Below, in pieces: positions 13,244 through 24,179 of a stretch of 64,000 nt of DNA. The stretch is from Brachypterus glaber. Its lineage: Eukaryota; Arthropoda; Insecta; Coleoptera; Kateretidae. Numbering within the stretch: the first letter of the stretch is position 1; every line of letters starts with the position of its first letter. A program made the translations under genes and the position numbers. The DNA is taken from positions 42,373,550 through 42,437,549 of the forward strand of contig OY294044.1 in NCBI GenBank assembly GCA_958510825.1, given 5' to 3'. The notes beneath the pieces are model-generated. The model worked only from the letters and a program-made list of their open reading frames with translations, was not told where the DNA came from and did no database searches.

Positions 13244-15461
13244 GTAGAATTGCCCTGCAGTATTAAAATTTATATTGGTGCATTTTTTAGTTCCTATTTT
13301 TGATGCTCAGAACGTAAAGTTGCCTCTTTAATTACAATTTTCTCGAAAACGGTTGACTCTACGGTGTTACATAAGGAGCACCTTTTTTATGTATTTTTAG
13401 TTAAAGATCAATATTTTATTGAGAAAATGTCAAAAAATCTACGGATTAAAAGGTTCCGGAAATAATTTTAAACCTTTGTTTTTTTAGTTGCGCATAATCC
13501 TAGCTAGATGGAAAAAACTAAGTACAGCATCTAAATCAGCAAAGAGAACGTTCAAGTATTACGTAACGCAAATTTTGGAATTTATGAAGCAGGACCTTGC
13601 AGGAATGTGTTTTTATTGTTTCTAAAACCGACCTTTTTTGTCCATGTTTTATCCTGCTAAAACTTGTTATTTTTTGTGCTTTATAAAATAAGATTCTTTA
13701 CCTTTACTGTAATATTTATAATTTATAAATTATAAAGAAAAAAATGATGTAGACTCAATTTCAATTTTTTTAGTTTAAAAACACTTTTTATATAAAATTA
13801 TCCAGTTCTTCTTTTTATTATTATTCTTTTTCTTTAAAAGGTTATTGATGTTAGACTAATCCTTTTTAATCATATTTTTGTATTAGCAGTTTAATTGGAT
13901 ATAAATTTGTCATGGATAACTAATAGGTAATATCATATTAGATAATAATTATAATTTAAGACAATAAAAATAAATTTATTTCGAAATTTACAATTAAATA
14001 AATTTTAATAATTTAATATAATTATTAACAATCGAATAAAAAAATATTGTATTATACAAGAGCCAAAAGTTATATTTTGATTTCGTAGGTTTATTACCCT
14101 CGGCAGAATGCCCTCGGCTTCTAAAAGCCTACCCAATCGAAAAATTTAACTTATTGCCGTTGTATTATAAATAACTATTAATGCAACGAATTAAGCCTAC
14201 TTGTTTAAACCACAATTTTTGCTAGCAAAAAAGTATTTATTATTACGTAGGTACAGTAGACAAAAATGTGCAAAGCTGAATTATATCTTAAAAACAAGGA
14301 TGATGATGCAGAATCCGAATCTTACATCAAATAATGTTTAAAAGTTGAGTTGAGCAACCAGTTTACTTTTTCGTATAAGGTGGATGAGCCAATTATTGTC
14401 ATGTTAAGACATTTTATTTTTTACTGCATTCAAATTTATTTGTAATCATCTTTTACTACACTAACAATAACAATAAACGTATCTATATTCTAATGGGCAA
14501 AAAATTAACGAGCTGTAGGAGCTTCAGAAAAAAAAATTATTGCTTTTAAAAAAAGATTGCAAACTGACAATATTGGGAACCCCTGTCCCAAATATTTCCA
14601 GGGTACTGGCAATAATAGTAAAGAATAAACTAATAAAGTACTTGAACTAATCATACTCAATAGATGTAGGCCCTTTTTCCAAACCAGTGACAACCAGTTC
14701 GGTTTTAAAAGATCTATGGGAGCTGTAGATGCAATTTTTTTATTGAAAGAAACAGTTAGCTACCACCTTAAGAAGAAAACTCCTGTGTATGCAATATTCC
14801 TGGATTTAAGTAAAGGCTTTGATAGGGTTCATCATGTGAAGTTAATCAGAGCCTTAATAAGTCGGAAAGTACCTAGCTATGTTTGCCGCTTCTTACAAAG
14901 TTGGAACTCCAAAGCCACGGCATCTGTTCGCTGGGGATCTGCCACTTCATCTGACTTCAGTCTACGCAACGGTGTACGACAAGGAAGTTTAATTGCTCCT
15001 GATGCCTTCAATGCCTACATTGACGACCTTCATACTCTCCTGGCTAAAGCCCCTGCTGGATGCTTTCTTGGAGGCCTAAAAGTCAACTGCATCAGCTACG
15101 CCGATGATATGGTCCTTCTTTGCCCCTCACTTCAAGGTCTACATATGCTTATAAAAATATGTGAAGACTTTGCCAAATCACGTTCTCTTAAATACAATAG
15201 TAATAAGAGTAAAGTTTTAGTGTTCAAGTCCACAAATTATAGAGACCTCTGTGTTCCTCCTGTTTATTTAAATAACTCTGTTATTGAACGCGTGTTCGAA
15301 ATCAAATACCTAGGTCACGTTATCAATGATATGCTAAGTGACAACTCTGACATTCAGCGTCACAAGAAAAACCTTTGTGCCCGCGCAAACATGTTAGCTA
15401 GAAAATTCTCTGCTCTGTCGAGGTTAAGAACTCTCTTTTCAGGACATTTTGTTCTAATGCA
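13241..15461. repeat. Tandem duplication, copy 2 (2221 bp)
   Basis: Second head-to-tail copy of the 11041-13240 unit. It continues at 15462 into the remaining 3' part of the non-LTR element, so this copy keeps the original right flank while copy 1 keeps the original left flank. Confidence 0.93.
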
Positions 15462-15761
15462 TACTGTGGTGAAATTTGGCTTGATCATACGGTGGCCTCG
15501 TGGCGAACTCTTCGCGTATGCTATAATGATGCATATCGCATTATCCATAGACTACCGCGCTATAGTAGTGCCTCGGAAATGTTTGCCTCTGCCCGAATAG
15601 ATACCCTGGATGCTCTGAGACGCAAGTTGTTCGCCTCTTTTGTGAAGCGGCTACTCTCCAGTCCTAATGTTTTCCTAAAAGCGTTTGTATCTTCGGACTG
15701 CTTTTGGGTTTCTGCACAAATCGCCACTTGGCGACGCCTTTGTTTCTTACAAGTGACCTAA
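14716..15761 (+). pseudogene. Non-LTR retrotransposon reverse transcriptase and C-terminus, copy 2
   Basis: The first frame (14716-15600) carries FLDLSKGFD (28-36), NGVRQGSLIAPD (85-96), YADDMVLL (128-135) and the thumb motif EIKYLGH (195-201). Just upstream, in the same frame, TSDNQFGFKRSMG extends the similarity, so the ATG at 14716 is internal and not a true start; stops and a shift interrupt the frame further upstream (about 14560-14680). A frameshift lies near 15461-15466, after which the C-terminal domain continues to 15761 (RVCYNDAYRIIHRLPRY, then DALRRKLF and a VSSDCFW segment). That tail is typical of LINE ORF2 proteins in insects. The frameshift coincides with the duplication breakpoint. 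Not functional: no endonuclease, two frame breaks. Confidence 0.9.
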
Positions 15762-15880
15762 TCATTTTATTTATTTATAAATTATAATTATTTTGTTTTG
15801 CTTTATTTTTATTTTTATTCATTTTATTATTTTATAGTATATGGCCATTGTGCTGTAATAAAATTATTATTAATAAGAAA
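15762..15880 (+). mobile_element. Non-LTR element 3' tail
   Basis: A short AT-rich 3' untranslated region follows the ORF2 stop and ends with GTGCTGTAATAAAATTATTA, i.e. an AATAAA signal running into an ATT-type short repeat, as LINE 3' ends often do. The exact terminus is not defined. Confidence 0.55.
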
Positions 15881-16299
15881 ATATTATGGCAAAATAAAAA
15901 TGTTATCTATTTTTAGGTACAATTTGAGCACTTAAATAGGAATTTATCGTTTTTAGTAACTTCATGTACTGCTTGGAAACCCTAGGAAGAGACCTAAGTT
16001 TTTAAATATGCTAAATTCGCCAGTTGTTAGAGGTATATAGACAAGTAATCATTGAATGTACAGTCAGTGAAAGTATAGTTAAACTATGTTTTATCAATAT
16101 TAAGCCAATATTTGTTTTTGTATATTTTTTAGTAATAATGAGTTTTAATTATAAATTCAAACGCAAAGTTTTAACATTCCAAAGTAGGGAAGTGGTTGTA
16201 AACGAGTGACTCCAAGCCAAGAGGCCGTAAAAAAGGGTAGATTGTTTAAGTAAATAATAAGCGGTGCGTAGTACTGCTGTAGAAAGGCTACGTGACAGA
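15881..16299. other. No feature recognised
   Basis: AT-rich; a 61-codon plus frame at 16024-16209 has no recognisable motif and no context. Confidence 0.5.
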
Positions 16300-17613
16300 C
16301 TGCGTAGCAAATATATATATATTAGAGCTCAGCGTGCTTGCTAAAGCATCACCATGTGAATTCCATAGTAGCTTCGAATCCTCATGTATTCCCAAGAATT
16401 TGACATTCTCCGATGTCAGAGGTTCAATTTCGGTTGCTTGCCATAGACAAGCACATTTATTGTCTTATTCAAATTTAGACTCAATCCATTACTATTAAAC
16501 CACTTTGTGGCCATAGACAATATACCCTGTTTTTCTCGACAACATTTTCAAGCAATTTTTTTCTTGCTCCAAATGTGGTATCGTCAGCAAAAGTTTTAAA
16601 AATTCTGCAAGAAACAAACAGGTAAATCGTTTATAAATATCAAAAAAAGCCAAGGACCTAAAGTAGATCCCTGAGGTTACCATTAATTAACTTTACACTT
16701 TTAGATTTGCAATTATTGACTAAAAAATATTGGAGTAGATCAGATAAATATGACAATAAAAGCTTGCAACTGTTGGAATGAAAATTGTAAAAATAGAGTT
16801 TTAGAAGTAGTAGTACAGGGCGTATACAGTCGAATACCTTGGTAAGGTCAAGTAATGTAAGCAGACAGTACTCACCCGCCTCAATGCATTCATGAAGTTC
16901 CTCAACAAGACCAAAGATAGCTTTTATGGTTGATATCCAGTACAGAAACCGTATTAGTGTTTACTAAAGATATCATTACTTTCGAAAAAATCTGTTATCA
17001 CAAACAGAAAAAGCTTTTCAAATATCTTGGAAATAATTGGAGGAAATGATATGTGTCTTTATTTATTTACATCATCCCTATCACATTTATTAAAAACGGG
17101 TATAATTGTCACAATTTTTAGACATTTAGGAAAAACATTCTTCACAATACAGTTGTTAATCAAATTAGTCAGAGGTGAAATAATGACATCTTTAATACTT
17201 TTAATTAGCTGAACATCAAGTCTATATACATCCCTGCTCCTGCTGTTTTTTGGTCTACCGATCGTGTTTCTCACCTCGATGAATGACACTTCCCAGAATT
17301 TAAAGGTTCCAACTGACACTTGACTTTGAATCATCAAGTTTATAGGATCAACATTAGATTCCGGTAGTGAATCCATAATTGATTGTGCTATGTTCTGGAA
17401 AAAATCGTTAAAAATATTAGGTTTGATAGTAATATGTTCGCAAATTGAGTTTTTCTTATTTTTGTGTATTAAGTTCCACATGGCTCTGGGATTATTAGTG
17501 TGTCCTCGAATAAAATTTTCATTTGCTTGAATTTTCGCCTGTTTTGGCTTAGCTTTATATTGTAAGATTGAGAACTCTCTGAATTCTTCGTTACTTTCTT
17601 TTCTTGTTAACAT
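16300..17613 (-). pseudogene. Decayed non-LTR retrotransposon ORF2 (minus strand)
   Basis: The longest intact piece (17059-17613) encodes the linker between endonuclease and reverse transcriptase plus the start of the RT: a NPRAMWNLIHKNKK stretch, a FNDFFQNIA segment and IVTIIPVFNKCDRDDVNK. Further along the minus strand the RT motifs are split over frames: IISKIFEKLF near 17020, LLTLLDLTKVFDC at 16819-16865, STLGPWLFLIFINDLP near 16640-16680, a FADDTTFGA stretch at about 16566-16592 and WFNSNGLSLNLNKT near 16460-16500. Many stops and shifts separate them, so the copy is old. It is only distantly similar to the RT at 14716, so a different family. Likely jockey/CR1-type. Confidence 0.85.
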
Positions 17614-17647
17614 TATTATATTTACACTAAGGCGGGGGTAGAGGGCT

Positions 17648-18370
17648 GAAAAGGTTACGAAAAAAAACCGTTATGAAAAAAACCGTTAACAACAAAACCG
17701 TTAAAAAAAACCGTTAAGAAAAAAACCGTTACTAAAAAGTGTTTCAAAATATGTAACGCTCCCATTGAGTTCTCGGAAGGGATAATTGTTGATATCGTAA
17801 GCGTCACACAAATTTAAAGTTCTCGGATGGGATCATTGAGTTCTCGGATGGGATAATTGAGTTCTCTGATGGCATCATTGAGTTCTCGGATGGGATCATT
17901 GTCAAATACGTTCTACTCTACGAGTAAAGCAAAACCGTGATAACATGTTACGCTTACGATATCAACAAAGTTCTCGGCTGGGATCACTGAGTTCTCTGCT
18001 AAAATCATTATTGTTATATGACGCAAAAGTGTCCCAAAATTATGTGACGCAAAAGTGTCCCAAAATTATCATCCCATCCGAAAACTTTAAATTTCTGTGG
18101 CGCTTACGATATTAAGAAATATGCAAGTAAATAAAACCGTGTCTAGTAACTGGAGACTTAAACATTAATGGTATCAAGGTTTTGCTTTACTTGTACAGTA
18201 GAACGTATTTAACAATGATCCCAGCCGAGAACTTAATGATCTCAGCCAAGAACTTAATGATCGCAGCCAAAAACTCAATGATCCCAGCAGAGAACTCAAT
18301 GATCCCAGCATAGAACTTTATATTTATGTGACGCTTACGATATCAAAAATTTTTTTTTCGTGTAACCTTT
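17648..18370. mobile_element. Foldback element with tandem-repeat arms
   Basis: The ends are inverted: AAAAGGTTACGAAAAAAAA near 17650 and TTTTTTTTCGTGTAACCTTTT near 18350. Inside the left arm lie about five AAAAAACCGTTA-type units (17658-17735), GTTGATATCGTAAGCGTCAC, and about five 21-bp units of GTTCTCGGATGGGATCATT type (17767-17902). The right arm carries the mirror image: five AATGATCCCAGCCGAGAACT units (18212-18315) and GTGACGCTTACGATATCAA. The centre has a doubled GACGCAAAAGTGTCCCAAAA unit (18019-18068). Tandem short repeats in inverted arms are the hallmark of Drosophila FB-type foldback transposons. No transposase is present. A related piece lies at 44930-45075. Confidence 0.8.
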
Positions 18371-18372
18371 TT

Positions 18373-18617
18373 GCTTCTTTATTGAGCGAAACACAGTATG
18401 GACCAAGAAAGTGCATGTTTGTGCCTACCTTATTGGGTTCTTGCCCTGTAATAATCGATGCTACACAGCTTGCGACAGTAGGCACAATTTTACAAGTTTT
18501 TATAGTGGAAGAGCACGAAACACGAACTGCGTTTTTGTGTACTGGCAGTGCCATCTATGACACAGAGGACGAACTAACCAGTTTAAAAGGGGAGGTAGTA
18601 TTAGGAACATGGCAATA
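18373..18617 (+). other. Unrecognised open frame beside the foldback element
   Basis: A frame is open from 18324 (inside the foldback end) to a TAA at 18616-18618. Its last 80 codons lie outside the element and are richer in G+C than the surroundings; they include VPTLLGSCPVIIDATQLATV and FLCTGSAIYDTEDELTSLKG. I do not recognise a family. A minus-strand frame overlaps most of it (18324-18554), so neither can be preferred. It may be a piece of an unidentified gene, of a mobile element or chance. Confidence 0.2.
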
Positions 18618-19558
18618 ATAAGCTCACCCACCTTACATTTTCCAAAAAGCCACCTCTGTATAATGGGAAATATATCGACTAAAGTTAAATTTGGTTTCGT
18701 CCCATATATGTAATAGCATAATTAGTGTTAAAGTAACATGTAATTAGAGAAAATGTTACGTTTAATTGCTAATTGAGTTCTGGCCGTTGCGATTCCAGTT
18801 CCAATTTTAATTACCTAATTACGTGTCTACATCAATACCATTACGGACACATTGGTAACTAGAAAGAGGTAGTAGCAACTATATAAACAAGCTTTATCTA
18901 AACCTCCACTAATTATAGTTTAAGTGTGGGAGGATAAATTATTGTTACATGCAACGAGAATTAAATTATTTCAAATAATAGTTTTATAAAATTTAGCTTA
19001 ATTATACTTATCATATATGATGGTTATTTATGTATTTAAAACACCACTATAAAAATAACACTGCTCTTCACTTAAAAATTTTCCGATATAATTTTAGTTA
19101 ATTCTATTTTATCAGTAATTGGCTCGGTTCCATACAGGAATTTTGGCTCAGAATCTAACAATCTCTCCGCCTCTTCAATACATAATAACCGAGAATGTTC
19201 CGGGACCTAAACAAGGTCTGGCTAGCTCATCTAAGGATTCTCCGCATTCTTGGACCAATTAGAAACTGGTCCCTAGATAGTTGATTTCCTTTAGTGATGT
19301 CTGCCTAGGTATATTTACATATCTGCCTCATTGCCTCCTAATATGTGACATAAGAAAAGGCAATGCAACATAAGTTCTGCCCTTAAACTTCGCCACCTTT
19401 AACATGAGAAAATACTTCTCCTCAGAAGCTGTCATACGAGAGCTATTAGTGTAACAATGTAAGCTTATGTATTACTATGCGTACATAGTTGTTGTCTGTA
19501 ATGGAAACTTCTTTACCCCGCACTATCTATCTATTCTTCAATTCCTCCAATTATTTAT

Positions 19559-19634
19559 CGTCATGTGAGAATTATAATGTTCTATATCCATTGGATTTCC
19601 TATGGATATAGAACACTATAATCCTCACATGACG
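19559..19634. repeat. 76-nt imperfect hairpin
   Basis: The 33-nt arms (19559-19591 and 19602-19634) pair with about two mismatches around a 10-nt loop. Size and pairing resemble a microRNA precursor, but a tiny foldback element fits equally well; nothing in the sequence decides. Confidence 0.75.
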
Positions 19635-20718
19635 TTATGTAATTTACTTTTGGTGCTGAAAATGTATATATTGTTATTGAGTTTATAAAAATGTGATCTA
19701 CTCTTAAGTTTTCTGATTATTTTATAATTATGTTTAAAAAACTTTTTTAATTAAAAAATTCAGTTATTTATAAGATTAAAATATCGTTCAAATTTATTTT
19801 TAATCGTTTAGGAAAATCACTTTTACATGTTTATTAATAATTTCAATTTTTAAACCCTTTTTTCGGTCTAATTATTTCTATTACATTTGCTGAAGCATAA
19901 AAATTTAAGATTAATTAGGACTTTTAATATAAAATTCGAAATCGAAATAAATCATACTTTTTTGCTTTAATAAAAGGTGGCTAACATAAAGGTTCGCGAA
20001 AAAATTTTGCCTTTATAAGCGTTTCACTTAATTGATTTTAACCCTTTTATTTTAAAACATCGAACTCTGGTTAATCAGTTTTTTTAGGAAACTATTCAAG
20101 AATTAAACCACATGTGTAAAAAGGAGGTCAGACCAAAAGTGACAGGTACTACATACTTAAAGGTAGTCGGTCAAAAATTAAAAAATAAACAAAAATTTGA
20201 AAATAATTGTTAATACCTAATTACTGCTTTAACGTTTCCATAATAACTATGGTAGTCCATATCCATGTTTTAATAATATACCATGGACTACTAGTAGTCC
20301 ATGTCCATGTCCACAATATAAAAAAATATTTCTTATGCGATCTAGACTTGAGTTAGTTGACTAATTAAAAACTAGACGAAGTTTATTGATTAAATATAAA
20401 TTGTAATTATAATTAAGGTACAGTTGGGTAAGATATTCTCGCGATGAGGAATGACAAATTATAGGAATAATTTTTACTTACTGCACTTACCACAGGGCTA
20501 CCAAATTTGTATAGTTGGATAATGAATGAAACAGAAGATATTATGAAATACTATATAATAGCCTATAGTAAAAATTATTCCTATATTAATTTTAGCGCCC
20601 AACGCGATTTAATTGTAATGTAGAAGTTGTCATTAACATTAAATTTATAAACTAATTTAAAAATTTACCCAATTAATATAATATAATATAAAATATAATA
20701 ATAATATATAATAATGTA

Positions 20719-20720
<2 letters not shown>

Positions 20721-20779
<59 letters not shown>
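20721..20779. repeat. (AAT)n microsatellite
   Basis: An uninterrupted trinucleotide run of about 19 units inside a longer AT-only stretch (20670-20815). Confidence 0.9.
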
Positions 20780-21025
20780 TAGTATATAATAATATGATAT
20801 AATAAAACGTGTCAAATAATTTTTGACATTTCTTGGGTTATATTTTTAGTGAGATTAGTGACATGTAATTTTTCGAAGCTTTGACAAGTATCACGAAGTT
20901 AAGTCGCGACGCGTCGTATTTTCTATCCCTAGCGTGCGCAGTTATGAAAGCTAAGTTATAGGTTACAGCATGGATATTAGCTTTTAGATAAGTAATTTTT
21001 TCCCACCTTCTTCTACCTAATGATA

Positions 21026-21683
21026 TACAGGGTGATTAGTAACTGACATGCCAAAATTTAAGAGGTGATTCTACATCCAAAAATATGAAAAGAGTTTCTA
21101 TAAAGGTTGGTCCGGCAATGAGCCCTAAGGGAACTACGGCCCTTCGAAGATGACATATCGAATGGGGAAAAAAAAACATCAATAAAATTTTAATGCTGCA
21201 GGGTGATTCTTCATTTAAAACTGAGCAAAATAGTACTCTTCTCCAAAACACCTAAATTTAATATTAAAGGAGTAATAGCCTTTTAAAAAGTAACGTTTTT
21301 GGTGGCACAAAATGCAGCAGATTTTTTTAAACGGTTGCTCCTACAGTATCACACTGTCACTCAAGGAATCCATATCTTTCAGAAAAAAAAGTTTGGGGCT
21401 AAAATGTGTTAAGCCTAATACATTTTTCCGTCTAGGGAAGCCTCTGGATAAATTCAAAAATATATGATAACATAAACATATTGCCTTTATTAATACTAAT
21501 ATACATGCAAAAGCTCGTAGTTCTAGCTTAAAGGGTACCAGAGTTATTAATTAAAAACCTTATTTTTATGACAATTTTAATGGGCCGTAGCTCCCTTAGG
21601 GCTCATTTTGAAACTTTTTTTGATATTTTTGGACGCAGAATCACCTCCTAAATTTTGGCATGCCAGTTATTGATCACCCTGTA
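21026..21683. mobile_element. 658-bp foldback element, TACAGGGTGA ends
   Basis: The inverted ends pair over about 70 bp and more: TACAGGGTGAT(T/C)A...ACTG.CATGCCAAAATTTA and GAGGTGATTCT, mirrored at 21600-21683. Next to the ends, AGCCCTAAGGGA(A/G)CTACGGCCC occurs in both arms. No coding capacity. The family has related copies at 3240-3870, 10586-11290 and 48614-50620. The superfamily is not established. Confidence 0.88.
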
Positions 21684-22159
21684 TATTTTTTTATTTTTAT
21701 TAATTAAGGTAAGAGAAGCAAAGAGAACTTTACAGCGTCATTTTTACTGACGCAATATAATAAAATAAAACTTATTAGTCTCTTAAATTCGGATAAACCA
21801 AAATTAACACCAGTAGCAAATTCAATTTATTCTGAATAAATAATATGTATATATAAATAGCTTGATCTCGTTTGATAAAATTGTTGTTTCAAAAAAGCGA
21901 TTAAAAAATAAATTAAACCGCGGATATGACAGACGGAGCTGGTCCACGCAGAGTGCGAGTGGGTCATTCTTTCTAGCGGCGGTTCCATCTAGACTTCAAC
22001 ACAACCATTAGTAAGCAAAAAAAATCCGGAAAGCCCTGACCCAAATTAGTTTTTGAATGCCACAGATTCTGTGCACATGTGCGCGTCTCTATTTCTGTTT
22101 CAACGTTTGGTCATTGTCCTCCGCCACGTGTGGCTGTCAAACTAAGACAACTACCCTCT
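21684..22159. other. No feature recognised
   Basis: No open frame or repeat is supported; a short G+C-rich segment lies at 21925-21995. Confidence 0.5.
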
Positions 22160-23126
22160 AGGTTAGCAATACACATATAGCCAAAATTCTTGGCTCCCCA
22201 ACTAAGTTGAAACGTAAACAAAAACTATTCTAACAAATATGTGGGTTCAATTTTACATTTATTGAAATGCTTTATCACATGTTAGGTTATTTTCATGGAA
22301 AAAAAAACTATTCCAACAAATATGTGGGTTCAATTCTACATTTTATTGAAATGCTTTATCACACGTAAGGTTATTTTCATGGAATTAAATTAAAAATAAA
22401 AAAATATCAATTAATCTTTAATAAAGATTAAGATTAAGTTCCATAGGGAAAAGAAATTGGAGATAATTTCATTTTTATGGACGATAACGCCACTCCCCAC
22501 CGCACAAGAAAGGTTACCAATTTGCTACAGCAAGGGAATTTTTAAAGAATGAACTAGCCAGCAAACTCATCTGACATGAATCTTTGTGAGAACGTGTGGG
22601 ATATGCGTAAAAGGGCCATTTTGAATAGATATAACATCCCATTTACCCTTCAGGAGCTAATTGTTGCTGCTGAAGAAGAATGGGACAAAATTGCAGGAAA
22701 CAATTAACAACCTTTTTATTGACATGCACAGACGTGTTAATGTTTTGCTAAGAAGATAGGATGACATACTGGTTATTGACATCTTTGTTTCTCTTTTGTG
22801 GCGACTTTTATTTTTTTTTTAATAAAAAATATTTGATACAATTTTTTAAATTTAATTCCTGGCCGTTTATTCATTCCATAAAAATAAACTTAAATGTGAT
22901 TTCAAGTAAATGTAGAATTGAACCCACATATTCGTTAGAATAATTTTTGTTTACGTTTAAAATTAATTAGGGGGGGAGGGGGCAAGAATTTTGGGGATAT
23001 GTGTATATAGTTAATCTGACCCATGGATACAGCAGTTTTAACGTTTAAAATTAATTAGGGGGGGGGGGGCAGAATTTTGGGTATATGTGTATATAGTTAA
23101 TCTGACCCATGAATACAGCAGTTTTA
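22160..23126 (+). mobile_element. Tc1/mariner-like transposon relic with duplicated end segments
   Basis: The inverted ends are recognisable: left TACACATAT..CCAAAATTCTTG (about 22170-22195), then AAACGTAAACAAAAA and a TATGTGGGTTCAATT segment; right the same in inverse at 22905-23000. Inside the left end an approximately 83-bp unit is doubled (22222-22299 and 22305-22383). At the right end an 86-88-bp unit is doubled (22953-23040 and 23041-23126). The transposase remnant lies between. The left half of the transposase gene is missing. Confidence 0.8.
22462..22752 (+). pseudogene. Tc1-like transposase, C-terminal fragment
   Basis: The frame reads FMDDNATPHRTRKV, i.e. the DDNA.PHR block holding the second catalytic Asp of Tc1/mariner transposases. 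It is followed by a decayed WPA.SPDMN.IE..WD block, here with a TAG where Trp is expected, then SSDMNLCENVWDMRKRAI, and FTLQELIVAAEEEWDKI. The first stop is a TAA just before that block, the second is the TAG, and the last one to two dozen codons (NNLFIDMHRRVNVLLRR-like) continue in another frame. About 90 of roughly 340 residues remain; the DNA-binding domain and first catalytic Asp are gone. The enzyme would have cut and pasted the element at TA sites; this copy is inactive. Confidence 0.88.
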
Positions 23127-24179
23127 ATGTTTAAATTTAACGTGTTAGATATCGAATTTCCGATTTTTTTTTGCATATTTAGCAAAATAACTATCTTTTA
23201 CCTACTTTTCTTTTACTTACATTTAGATTGATTAAAAAAAAAAAAAACTTTAACTTTGAGGTTGGTTTAGAATGGCAAGTTAAACTTACTATTTTTTTGC
23301 TATATTTTTTTCTGAATTTTTTTTTTTGAAATATTATTTTTTTCAAAAAAAAAAAAAAAATAAATAATTTTCCTTTGGTTGTGTACAGTGCAGTACATAA
23401 TCGCAAATATAGGCTGGTATTACTACTAGTGTAAATAACTATTTTTAAATATATCGGCACTATCTAAAATATTTGGCTACCAAGTTTTTTTTGTAAATAT
23501 ATGTACAGTCTGTATACAATTTTTTGGTGTATAGAACATATATTCTTACATAGTACCTACAACAATTTTTAAAATTTTTAACGTTGGATTTTTTTGCATT
23601 AAAATTTTGCATAATTTTTTTCGGTGGAATTTAAAAAAAAAATTAACTAGTATTTTTTCCGCTTAAAATACCGTCTAATTAAAAAAAAACTTAATAAATA
23701 ATATTCAGTTATTTTTGAGTTGCTTATAGAGGACAACCTTTGGTTGTAAGCAATAGCTTTTATTGTTTTGGAGGTGATTTTATTTGGATGTTTGTTGAAA
23801 AAGTGAGACCATCATATCCCAGTCCATTTTTTTAGAGAATTAAGGGTCTGGCAACCCAATCCAAATAATATCCTCTCACAGGTTTCGAAATTTCTCTATA
23901 TTACGATCCTGGTACCTTATTGACGCCAAAAATTTAAATTTTACCTGCGATATTTGACGGGCAAATATCCGTTGTGTTAAAACCAACCCGAATCCTGCGG
24001 GCACCGTTATTGGATTGCCATAAACACAGCTCGTAGTACCGATTTTGATTTTTTTATATTTTTACCGATTTCGATTTTTTTAGATTTTTACTGAATTTGG
24101 CGTGTGATAATATCCTGCATTTTTTACTTAACTCTAAATTTATCTTGTCTCTGTCTTCGATTTTGATTTTAAAGGAACC
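23127..24179. other. Low-complexity A/T DNA and upstream region of the Ty3/gypsy element
   Basis: 23160-23360 is dominated by A and T homopolymers. 23700-24179 should contain a 5' LTR and primer binding site for the element that follows, but I find no copy of the 3' LTR start (TGTAGCAATTG) and no convincing primer binding site. Confidence 0.5.

Larger units (their letters stand above)
18618..21025. other. Intergenic region with small repeats only
   Basis: No gene is supported. It holds the 76-nt hairpin at 19559-19634, an 18-bp inverted pair (TAGGAATAATTTTTACT near 20462 and its inverse near 20566-20584), repeated TAGTCCAT(A/G)TCCATG strings at 20250-20312, and the AAT array at 20721-20779. 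The stretch 19140-19450 has higher complexity and could be a decayed retroelement on the minus strand, but no motif is firm. Confidence 0.5.

Noticed and set aside
17767..18315. CRISPR-like spaced repeats
   Set aside because: The 21-bp units are contiguous without spacers, mirrored in inverted arms, and the genome is eukaryotic.
19140..19450. Possible decayed LINE C-terminus on the minus strand
   Set aside because: A Cys-rich string looked like the zinc-knuckle end of some LINE proteins, but spacing and flanks do not fit well enough to call.
23191..23460. 89-codon minus frame rich in Lys and Phe
   Set aside because: Derived from A/T homopolymers.
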